Shown here piece after piece: positions 57,591 through 64,000 of a DNA stretch of 64,000 bases; position 1 is the stretch's first letter; every line of letters starts with the position of its first letter. Where the stretch lies: assembly GCA_002163085.1 (NCBI GenBank), contig MAAJ01000008.1, positions 62,001-126,000 of the forward strand, read 5' to 3'. A model generated the notes under the pieces. It searched no databases. It was given only the letters and a program-made list of their open reading frames with translations, and had not been told where the DNA came from. The stretch comes from Methylophaga sp. 42_25_T18 (GTDB taxonomy: Bacteria > Pseudomonadota > Gammaproteobacteria > Nitrosococcales > Methylophagaceae). A program made the translations under genes and the position numbers.

Positions 57591-59571
57591 AACATCGCCC
57601 TCACCCACCGCAATTTTATGGTTAATGCTGGGTTTAACACTAGGCACAGCCCCTCACTTTTTACATCAACCTATTTGGGTCAGTCTGGTATTCCTAATTG
57701 CTTTAGCTTGGCGTTGTATGAATATCTACTATGGCTGGCCGCTACCAGGAAAAAAACATCTGCTATTACGCTTTGTTCAGCTTGGGATAGCAGGAATTGC
57801 CATCTTGGCCCTCATGTTTAGTTATGGCACCACCATCGGCCGTGATGCCGGTGTGGCCATGTTGACCATGATGTTGGGGTTAAAAGTGGTCGAAATACAA
57901 AGTCAACGTGACTTTTATGTCGCCACATTTCTTGGTTATTTTGTTGTTATTACCAATTTTTTCTTTTCACAGAGCATTCCCATCGTTTTATTAATGTTTG
58001 TGGTAGTCACTATCATGACCGCCTGTTTAATCAGCCTTAATGATCCCAAACATCAACTTAACGAACGTTCTGTATTGAAACTATCCAGTCAAATGCTGAT
58101 GCAGGCTATTCCTGTTATGTTGTTATTGTTTGTCTTATTCCCTCGCATAGCAGGGCCATTATGGGGCTTACCACAAGATGCCCATACAGGCACTACGGGC
58201 ATGGATGACACCATGACCTTAGGTAAGATCAGCAACCTTATTCAATCAGATGAAATCGCTTTCCGAGTAAAATTTGATGGTGACTTACCGCCTCCATCAC
58301 AACGATATTGGCGCGGCCCTGTCTTATGGCAAACAGATGGCACAACCTGGAAAGAATTAGATCGAAATTCACAATCACCGATAACACCTGATATTGATTT
58401 TAGTGGTGGTGAATATAGTTATGAAGTCACCATAGAACCACACAATGATCATTGGTTGTTTGCCTTGGACTTCCCCAATCGATTGCCTACCAACGTCAAT
58501 GCTCATTTCACTTCTGATGGTCAGTTACGTAGTAATGACGCCATCAAACAACGACAACAGTATCAACTTAGTTCGCAAACCAATTTCCAATTTAATGCCC
58601 CTAATGAACCACTCATTAAAGAGGCCTTAGCCTTACCTAAAGATAAACATCCACAAACTATCCAGCTTGCTCAAGAATGGTTTTTGCAAGATCCCAATCC
58701 CCAACGTTATATCCAGCGAGTTTTACAGCACTTTAATCAAAAAAGTTATTATTATTCTTTAACACCACCACTGTTAATCGGCGATAGTATTGATGCCTTT
58801 TTATTTGAAACCCGTCGCGGGTTTTGTGAACATTATGCAGCCAGTTTTACCGTGTTAATGCGTGCTGCAGGTATTCCAGCTCGAGTAGTGACTGGCTATC
58901 AGGGTGGCGAGATTAATCCAGTGAATGATTTCTTAGTAGTACGTCAACGTGATGCCCACGCTTGGACTGAGGTCTGGCTAGAGGATGAAGGATGGCTCCG
59001 AGTGGATCCCACTGCGGCAGTTTCTAGCGATCGAATTGAACTTGGTATAGGCGATATTATGCCTGCCGGCATGCGTTCACCATTTTTTATTACTAACAGC
59101 CGTCAACTAATCTCATTATGGCAAAACATCAATAACAATTGGGATGCAGTCAACAATGCATGGAACCTATGGGTGTTAGCTTATGGCCCTGAACTACAAA
59201 AAAACTTCTTATCAAGTCTAGGAATGAAAAATCCCGATTGGCAAAAAATGGCAATATGGTTAGCAATATCAATTAGCACCGTCTTGTTGATTTTGTCTTT
59301 CACCTTGCTTTATCAACGTAAACATCCTGATCCGGTCGTTCAACTTTATCGAACGTTTTGTCTCAAATTAGCTCGGTTCGACCTGCAACCTAATACTGGC
59401 GAAGGCCCTAAAGATTTTGCTCACCGAGCAACATCGACCTTGCCACACCACAAAAATGACATCAACACTATCACCCAACTCTATATTGATTTACATTACG
59501 GTAAACAATCCGCTGCACTCACTGATCTTCAAACCGCGATTAAACTTTTTCAGCCTCAAAAGGCGATATAA
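57583..59571 (+). CDS. TgpA-like transmembrane transglutaminase
   Basis: A 662-residue membrane protein: about seven N-terminal helices (to about residue 190, DUF3488), a periplasmic transglutaminase-core domain with the catalytic Cys in RRGFCEHYAASFTVLMRAAGIPARVV near residue 413, His in RDAHAWTEVW and Asp in RVDPTA. A C-terminal membrane helix (about 555-577) and a DUF4129 tail follow. P. aeruginosa TgpA is essential; the target protein is unknown. Confidence 0.93.
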   Translation: MNKTSPSPTAILWLMLGLTLGTAPHFLHQPIWVSLVFLIALAWRCMNIYYGWPLPGKKHLLLRFVQLGIAGIAILALMFSYGTTIGRDAGVAMLTMMLGLKVVEIQSQRDFYVATFLGYFVVITNFFFSQSIPIVLLMFVVVTIMTACLISLNDPKHQLNERSVLKLSSQMLMQAIPVMLLLFVLFPRIAGPLWGLPQDAHTGTTGMDDTMTLGKISNLIQSDEIAFRVKFDGDLPPPSQRYWRGPVLWQTDGTTWKELDRNSQSPITPDIDFSGGEYSYEVTIEPHNDHWLFALDFPNRLPTNVNAHFTSDGQLRSNDAIKQRQQYQLSSQTNFQFNAPNEPLIKEALALPKDKHPQTIQLAQEWFLQDPNPQRYIQRVLQHFNQKSYYYSLTPPLLIGDSIDAFLFETRRGFCEHYAASFTVLMRAAGIPARVVTGYQGGEINPVNDFLVVRQRDAHAWTEVWLEDEGWLRVDPTAAVSSDRIELGIGDIMPAGMRSPFFITNSRQLISLWQNINNNWDAVNNAWNLWVLAYGPELQKNFLSSLGMKNPDWQKMAIWLAISISTVLLILSFTLLYQRKHPDPVVQLYRTFCLKLARFDLQPNTGEGPKDFAHRATSTLPHHKNDINTITQLYIDLHYGKQSAALTDLQTAIKLFQPQKAI

Positions 59572-59579
59572 GGATAACG

Positions 59580-59924
59580 ATGAACGATGCAGAATTAGAC
59601 AAGTTCCATCAGCTGTTACAAAAACAGCGCGATGAGTTAAAAGCCTCCTTACAACTGGCACTACAATCCACTGCAACCGTAGAATTGGATCAGGCCAGTG
59701 TTGGCCGAGTCTCGCGCGGCGATGCTCTGCAAGCTCAATCGATGGCAGTCGAAACCTCCCGCCTCAAACAACAGCAACTCAGAAAGATATCCATGGCCTT
59801 ATCCCTTATCGAATCAGGCGACTATGGCTATTGCAAAAGCTGTGATCAAGAAATTGATCACCGGCGATTAGAAATCGACCCCGCATCAACGATGTGTGTG
59901 CCCTGCGCGTCGAAACAAGAATAA
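59580..59924 (+). CDS. DksA/TraR-type C4 zinc-finger protein
   Basis: A 114-residue short DksA-like protein. An N-terminal coiled-coil (about 1-75) and a C4 zinc finger CKSC... CVPC (about residues 83-105) are present. It lacks the DxxD(A) tip typical of E. coli DksA; the comparable stretch reads GRVSRGDALQ. So ppGpp-dependent transcription control is possible but unproven. Starts 8 bases after the transglutaminase gene, with RBS AGGA. Confidence 0.9.
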   Translation: MNDAELDKFHQLLQKQRDELKASLQLALQSTATVELDQASVGRVSRGDALQAQSMAVETSRLKQQQLRKISMALSLIESGDYGYCKSCDQEIDHRRLEIDPASTMCVPCASKQE

Positions 59925-59968
59925 GGTAAAATAGCCGCCAGTAAATTTAACAGAACAACGATACTATT

Positions 59969-60709
59969 ATGAGCACAAGCAATCCACTCTTTGAACGCAC
60001 CCATATCTTAATTGGTGATGAAGGCATTAAACGTCTACAAGATAGTCATGTATTACTTGCTGGCATGGGTGGTGTAGGTTCATTTACCGCCGAAGCTTTA
60101 GCACGAATGGGGGTAGGCGAACTGACCTTAATTGATCATGATGTCGTGTCTAAATCCAATATGAATCGTCAACTAGTCGCCTTAAGTTCAACCGTTGGTG
60201 AAGCCAAAGCCGATGTCATGGCCGAACGTATTCGTGACATTAACCCTGATTGCAAAATTAATATCATCAAAGAGTTCCTCACCCCAGAATCAATACCCGA
60301 ATTACTACGACAACATGACTTTGATGTGATCGTCGATGCCATTGACAGCATGAGCAGTAAAGCCACCCTACTTGAAACCGCATGGCGTAATAAAACCCCC
60401 GTCTTTGCCAGTATGGGCGCCGGTGGCAAACTCGACCCTACTCAAGTTCGCACGAGCGACATTATGAAAACATCCATGTGTAAGCTGGCTAAACAATTAC
60501 GCGGTCACTTACGTAAACGTGGTGTTGGCAAAGGCATTCAAGCCGTTTATTCAGTGGAACAACCTATGCCTGCCCTACCACCAGAATCTGTTGGCCGAGG
60601 TCGACCACGTGCAGTTAATGGCACGGTCAGCTATATGCCTTCTATCTTCGGCTTAACCTTAGCCGGATTAGTCATCAATCATATTATTGGTGATGCTCGC
60701 CGTGTCTGA
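59969..60709 (+). CDS. tcdA: tRNA threonylcarbamoyladenosine dehydratase TcdA
   Basis: E1-like enzyme that cyclises t6A to ct6A at position 37 of tRNAs, using ATP. The 246-residue product has the nucleotide site LLAGMGGVGSFTAEALARMGVGELTLIDHD near residue 30, NMNRQLVA, VVDAIDSM and ASMGAGGKLDP. The family is also called CsdL/YgdL. Length and motifs are normal. Confidence 0.96.
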   Translation: MSTSNPLFERTHILIGDEGIKRLQDSHVLLAGMGGVGSFTAEALARMGVGELTLIDHDVVSKSNMNRQLVALSSTVGEAKADVMAERIRDINPDCKINIIKEFLTPESIPELLRQHDFDVIVDAIDSMSSKATLLETAWRNKTPVFASMGAGGKLDPTQVRTSDIMKTSMCKLAKQLRGHLRKRGVGKGIQAVYSVEQPMPALPPESVGRGRPRAVNGTVSYMPSIFGLTLAGLVINHIIGDARRV

Positions 60710-61232
60710 AGCAGCTCAATTAGAAACACCGGCAGATCCAACAAATGTTATTAACTGCTGTCCAGACCGCCAACAACAACTAACAGAGTTATTGAAACCT
60801 TACGGCATAGAAATTAACTTTGTCGCTGAAAATGAAACTATTCCCGGTAGCTTTTTTGGTCAACGTGAGGCTGGCATTATCAATAACCAACTCTATCTAC
60901 GTCATGACACCCCTGTTCATTCAGCTCTACATGAATCAGGTCACTATATCTGCATGGACAAACAACGTCGTGACAACTTAGATACTGATGCCGAAGGTGA
61001 TTATGATGAAGAAAATGGTGTTTGTTACCTACAAATTTTATTAGCTGCTCATCTGCCTAATTTAGATAAAGAAACGATGATGACGGATATGGACCGCTGG
61101 GGTTATAGCTTCCGCCTTGGCAGTGCCAAAGCATGGTTTGAACAAGATGCCGAAGATGCTAAAGACTGGTTACAAAAACATCAGTTAATCGATCAAGATG
61201 AACAGCCTACGTGGCAATTACGCGTAGCTTAA
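60693..61232 (+). CDS. Putative metallopeptidase-like protein (HESGH)
   Basis: A conserved-looking protein of about 179 residues; start uncertain (GTG 60702 with GGTGAT upstream, ATG 60693, TTG 60687). It carries an HExxH-type motif HESGH in SALHESGHYICMDKQ, a candidate zinc protease site, followed by an acidic stretch (LDTDAEGDYDEENGV) and a helical C-terminus. No signal peptide. I do not know its substrate. It overlaps the end of tcdA and precedes a YbaK-like gene by 18 bases. Confidence 0.78.
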   Translation: MLAVSEAAQLETPADPTNVINCCPDRQQQLTELLKPYGIEINFVAENETIPGSFFGQREAGIINNQLYLRHDTPVHSALHESGHYICMDKQRRDNLDTDAEGDYDEENGVCYLQILLAAHLPNLDKETMMTDMDRWGYSFRLGSAKAWFEQDAEDAKDWLQKHQLIDQDEQPTWQLRVA

Positions 61233-61250
61233 TTATTTAACGGAGCTTTT

Positions 61251-61748
61251 ATGAGTCAAACGATTTCATCCCCAGTGACAGAACTATTAGAACAAAACAA
61301 TATTCCGTTTGAAGTCATCGAAATTCCACTTAGCGAAGATAAAAAGCCCATTAGAAACCTTGAAGAATGGCTCACCGAACAAGGTAAAGATCCAACCTCT
61401 GTCGTTCGCAGCATTTTATTTAAAGGCAAGTCTGGCAGCTTTTCGCTACTCGCCGCTGCCGGTAGCGGCCGTGCCGACTGGGGAACATTACGCAAACACT
61501 TAGGCGAACGTAAACTCCGCATGGCAGAATTTGATGAAGTGCCTGAAGTCACCGGTTATGTGGTCGGCGCCGTACCTCCCATTGCCCTACCCGACTCAAT
61601 TAAAGTATTAGTTGATGAAAGCCTTTCTAAGTATGATGAAGTCATCATTGGCAGTGGTGTATTAGGTTATGCTTTAGGTTTAAACCGAGACAGTCTGCAA
61701 AATTTATTGATTAACTCAGATAACGGTGAGTTTTTAAAAACAGAATAG
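61251..61748 (+). CDS. YbaK-type aminoacyl-tRNA deacylase domain protein
   Basis: A 165-residue stand-alone editing domain (YbaK/ProX superfamily) that hydrolyses mischarged tRNAs. Start ATG 61251 after CGGAG. Seen are ARNLEEW-like NLEEWLTEQGKDPTSVVRSILFKGK, LRMAEFDEVPEVTGYVVGAVPPIALP and VIIGSGVLGYALGLN. The GxxxP-type loop is present. Which amino acid (Cys/Pro/Ala) it edits is not clear. Confidence 0.9.
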   Translation: MSQTISSPVTELLEQNNIPFEVIEIPLSEDKKPIRNLEEWLTEQGKDPTSVVRSILFKGKSGSFSLLAAAGSGRADWGTLRKHLGERKLRMAEFDEVPEVTGYVVGAVPPIALPDSIKVLVDESLSKYDEVIIGSGVLGYALGLNRDSLQNLLINSDNGEFLKTE

Positions 61749-61802
61749 TAAATACACCTTTCCCATTTAAAAGTGTCTATATAGACCCAATTGTTAGTCC
61801 AT

Positions 61803-62126
61803 ATGAAAAAGATCATTCAAATTACCATAGCATTAATTTTTGTGTCTATTGCATCTATATTTCTATCTTTACTGCTTTGGCAAGGTCTTATAGGTCTAGT
61901 AAAACTTGTTCAAGAGTTAGGATTTAATATTAGATTAGTTGGTAGTCCACAAGGTATTGATCCCGGGGCAGTTATCATTGCAGTAATATTTTTTACAACT
62001 TGGGTCTTTGCGGCATGGCATGGCTTCAAAAAAGATAAAAAACACCTAGGCTATACCTTTGCATTGTGTGCACCTATTTCTGCTTTTTTTGTTTTCGTTC
62101 AAATAAGCTCACTAGCTTGGTATTAG
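61803..62126 (+). CDS. Small predicted membrane protein, unknown
   Basis: About 107 residues from ATG 61803 (a TTG at 61791 would add four). Three hydrophobic segments at about 5-30, 54-74 and 83-105 make it a probable inner-membrane protein. No family is recognised. There is no clear Shine-Dalgarno and it is AT-rich, unlike the neighbours, and lies next to a dispersed repeat, so it may be a recent arrival. Confidence 0.6.
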   Translation: MKKIIQITIALIFVSIASIFLSLLLWQGLIGLVKLVQELGFNIRLVGSPQGIDPGAVIIAVIFFTTWVFAAWHGFKKDKKHLGYTFALCAPISAFFVFVQISSLAWY

Positions 62127-62200
62127 ACTCAATTTCTAACAAGACAAATAAAATGAGCAAACTCGTTTGATTCTAAACATTTGAGTACAAACGTTCCCAC

Positions 62201-62386
62201 CTCCCGTTTTTATCGCCGCCGAAAAGATTATCTTTTACGGTTAAAGTGGGTAAGTGTTTGAGCGTAGCGAGTTTTTACACACGCCGTAAAATAGAGTCTT
62301 TTCGGTGATAAGCGATAATGTCGGGCGCATTTTTCTTTGGTTCGTTTCTTTTGGGCGAACAAAAGAAATGAGCGCCCGCGGCAGCG
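62201..62386 (+). repeat. Structured intergenic repeat, copy 1
   Basis: A long imperfect hairpin spans 62211-62317: TATCGC pairs with GCGATA (62312-62317), CGCCGAAAAG (62217-62226) with CTTTTCGGTG (62298-62307, one G-U-type pair), TTTTACGG (62233-62240) with CCGTAAAA (62284-62291), and GTGGGTAA with TTACACAC with one mismatch. A second hairpin has TTTCTTTTG (62345-62353) pairing with CAAAAGAAA (62360-62368), enclosed by GGGCGC and GCGCCC. It ends in GCGGCAGCG, 17 bases before the HAD gene. Copy 2 lies at 63104-63363 in the same orientation. Confidence 0.9.
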
Positions 62387-62402
62387 TAATACAGAGATAA
62401 TT

Positions 62403-63077
62403 ATGAAAATCTTCAAAGCAGCCATCTTCGATATGGATGGCCTTTTACTCGATAGTGAACTACTAGCCTTAAAAGCATTTGAAGCTGGCTGTGTCCAATT
62501 TGGCCTTGGTGATCAGACTGATCTGTTTATGCGTTTTGTCGGTACCAATGCTGAAAAAGGTAATGCCGAAATGAAGCAAGCCTTAGATGGCATTATCGAT
62601 GTCGATGAATTCATTAAAACTTGGCGAGGCATTTATGCTGACTGGATCCAGCATAACCCTGTGCCTTTAAAAGTAGGCGTTAAAGATGTTTTAACACACC
62701 TTAATTCAATCAATACTCCGATAGCCGTAGCAACCTCAACAAGAACTGAACCCGCTGAAAAAAAACTCAAAATGGCCGGAATTTTCGATCATTTTGATTT
62801 TATAGTTGGTGGTGATCAGGTATCACATAGCAAACCAAACCCTGACATATTTTTAAAGGCTGCTGAAATTTTAGCTTGTGATCCATCAAGCTGCATTGCT
62901 TTTGAAGACTCACCCAATGGCGTTAGATCTGCCGTTGCTGCTGGCATGACCGTGGTACAAATCCCCGATATGATTGAACCGGATGAAACTCTGTTAGAAC
63001 TGGGACATATTGTTTTAGATGAAATATCTGACGTGTTAACGTTCGACTTTCAGAAGCACCTTAACCCAGCAACCTAA
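62403..63077 (+). CDS. HAD-superfamily phosphatase (beta-phosphoglucomutase-like)
   Basis: A 224-residue subfamily IA HAD hydrolase. Start ATG 62403 (AGAG 7 bases upstream) gives the motif I start FDMDGLLLDSE with Asp10/Asp12; the ORF could be longer but only through the repeat. Motif II is ATSTRTEP, and motif III/IV lies in GDQVSHSKPNPDIFLKAAE and AFEDSPNGVRSAVAAGM. Similar to sugar-phosphate and pseudouridine-type phosphatases; substrate unknown. Directly flanked by the two repeat copies. Confidence 0.92.
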   Translation: MKIFKAAIFDMDGLLLDSELLALKAFEAGCVQFGLGDQTDLFMRFVGTNAEKGNAEMKQALDGIIDVDEFIKTWRGIYADWIQHNPVPLKVGVKDVLTHLNSINTPIAVATSTRTEPAEKKLKMAGIFDHFDFIVGGDQVSHSKPNPDIFLKAAEILACDPSSCIAFEDSPNGVRSAVAAGMTVVQIPDMIEPDETLLELGHIVLDEISDVLTFDFQKHLNPAT

Positions 63078-63103
63078 TTAACATTCCTGCCTTTTCTTCT
63101 TAA

Positions 63104-63363
63104 CTCCCGTTTTTATCGCCATCGAAAAAGCTCAGTTTTACGGATTGAGTGGGTAAGTGTCTAAGCGTAGCGAGTTTTTACCCACGCCGTAAAATTGAGT
63201 GTTTTCGATGATTAGCGATAATGTCGGGGGCCCTTTTGATGAAATACTTCCCTGTATTTCACCCCTAACGGGGTTGCTTCGCATCCAAAATCTGCTCCTG
63301 CAGGTTTTTCATTGGTTCGTTTCTTGTGGGCACACAAAAGAAATGAACGCCCTCGCGGCAGCG
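63104..63363 (+). repeat. Structured intergenic repeat, copy 2 with insertion
   Basis: Matches copy 1 over its length, but with about 70 extra bases (about 63237-63305). The long hairpin is kept: TATCGC/GCGATA (63215-63220), CATCGAAAA/TTTTCGATG (63120-63128 with 63202-63210), TTTTACGG/CCGTAAAA and GTGGGTAA/TTACCCAC (perfect here). The extra block is itself a chain of hairpins: TGAAATAC/GTATTTCA (63240-63261), CCCC-TAAC-GGGG, and CTGCTCCTGCAG. It lies between the HAD gene and the convergent SLC13 gene, 6 bases short of the latter's stop codon, so it fills the 292-bp non-coding gap 63078-63369. Confidence 0.9.
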
Positions 63364-63369
63364 AACCTA

Positions 63370-64000
63370 TCAAATTAATAAATAACAAACTAGCGTTATC
63401 AATAGGGTTCCCAATAGATTCAAACCAAAGCCATTTTTCACCATTTGTTGAATTGCCACCTTGTCGGTGCCATAGATAATGGCATTGGGCGCGGTCGCCA
63501 CCGGCAACATAAAGGCACAACTGGCACTCATCGCCGCGGGTAACATCAACAAGGCAGGCTCGATATCAGCTGTGATGGCCGCAGCCGCTAGAATAGGCAT
63601 TAACATTGCGGTGGTGGCTGTATTACTTGTTATCTCAGTAAGAAAAGTGACCGTGAGGGCTATGGCTGCAATCAGCAATATAACGGGCAAAGTAGTAAAT
63701 GCTGCAAGTTGATGACCAATAAGGTCACTCAAACCACTGACACTAAATGCCTTAGCGATACAAATACCACCAGCAAATAATAATAATATTCCCCATGGAA
63801 TTTGATTGGCTGTTTTCCAATCTAGCAGTCTGCCTTTGTTACCATCGGGGATAACAAACATAGCGATACAGGCCAACATCGCTACGCTGGCATCATTTGC
63901 CGTAGTAAACCCGGTGAGTTCACGCCAACCACCAAAGGGTTCCTGACGGGTGATCCACAATAAAGCGGTAATGCTAAATACCCACATCACTCTTTTTTCG
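63370..64000 (-). CDS. SLC13/DASS-family transporter, 5' part beyond window
   Basis: C-terminal part (about 210 residues) of a sodium/dicarboxylate- or sulfate-type symporter. The frame stays open to the right edge, so the start is outside. Visible: TANQIPWGILLLFAGGICIAKAF, then TFLTEITSNTATTAMLMPILAA and PAAMSASCAFMLPVATAPNAIIYGT, the DASS signature (SNT and the NAIIYGT loop). About six membrane helices are in view. Substrate is open. It is convergent with the HAD gene. Confidence 0.9.
   Translation of the reverse strand, partial: EKRVMWVFSITALLWITRQEPFGGWRELTGFTTANDASVAMLACIAMFVIPDGNKGRLLDWKTANQIPWGILLLFAGGICIAKAFSVSGLSDLIGHQLAAFTTLPVILLIAAIALTVTFLTEITSNTATTAMLMPILAAAAITADIEPALLMLPAAMSASCAFMLPVATAPNAIIYGTDKVAIQQMVKNGFGLNLLGTLLITLVCYLLI

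Noticed and set aside
62228..62425. 65-residue minus-strand frame
   Set aside because: It is the translation of repeat copy 1 (KKRTKEK-type peptide), as often misannotated from dispersed repeats.
63212..63520. 102-residue minus-strand frame
   Set aside because: Most of it is repeat copy 2 and the end of the SLC13 gene in another frame.

Overview
The window is chromosomal DNA of a gammaproteobacterium with low to moderate GC. The evidence is conserved neighbourhoods typical of that class: leuS-lptE-holA with proA, nadD, rsfS and rlmH; ftsYEX-rpoH; lapAB; dnaX-ybaB-recR behind tRNA-Ser and the SRP RNA; aat-bpt-infA; the MSHA genes; and a small 4.5S-type SRP RNA. A periplasmic PQQ dehydrogenase and the general gene set would suit a marine methylotroph of the Methylophaga type. 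That placement is inference, not something the sequence proves.

Layout. 1-9.4 kb (minus): rng (cut by the window edge), maf, rlmH, rsfS, a DUF218 membrane protein, nadD, proA, holA, lptE, leuS. 9.5-16.0 kb (minus): a four-gene unit of histidine kinase, single-domain response regulator, REC-PAS-PAS-GGDEF-EAL protein and PQQ dehydrogenase, the last two joins being overlaps. 16.4-20.5 kb (minus): an M16 protease pair, rsmD, coaD and a YfhL-type ferredoxin. 20.5-24.2 kb (plus): ftsY-ftsE-ftsX-rpoH, ending at a bidirectional terminator shared with fdxA. 24.7-30.1 kb (plus): lapA-lapB-arsC-wrbA-DUF2069, a flagellar-rod-like mini protein with a SprA-like metalloprotease, then birA-coaX; coaX ends in a 9-bp minisatellite. 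30.1-36.1 kb (plus): tRNA-Ser(GGA), ffs, dnaX-ybaB-recR, an HDOD protein and aat-bpt-infA. 36.1-38.7 kb: mshI-mshI2-mshJ-mshK without the rest of the MSHA operon. 38.7-45.0 kb: dsbB, a DUF1451 zinc-ribbon gene, roxA, a histidine phosphatase, NfeD/SPFH, csiV, and an MTIP-hpt purine salvage pair. 45.0-50.4 kb: a BtuFDC/FecBCDE-like importer, an L,D-transpeptidase and a Tat-exported DUF882 protein. 50.6-54.8 kb: ArsR/SRPBCC pair, CBS protein, trhO, ggt. 54.9-61.7 kb: TatD, MoxR-DUF58-transglutaminase, DksA-like, tcdA, a HEXXH protein and a YbaK-like deacylase. 61.8-64.0 kb: a small membrane protein, a HAD phosphatase flanked by two direct copies of a structured repeat, and an SLC13 transporter cut by the window edge.

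Most of the window is housekeeping. The parts that deserve a second look are the kinase/c-di-GMP/PQQ dehydrogenase unit, the mosaic hairpin repeats around the HAD gene (whose two copies show compensatory base changes), the coaX minisatellite, the isolated mshIJK block, and a predicted leaderless ArsR promoter. No CRISPR array, prophage or transposase was seen.
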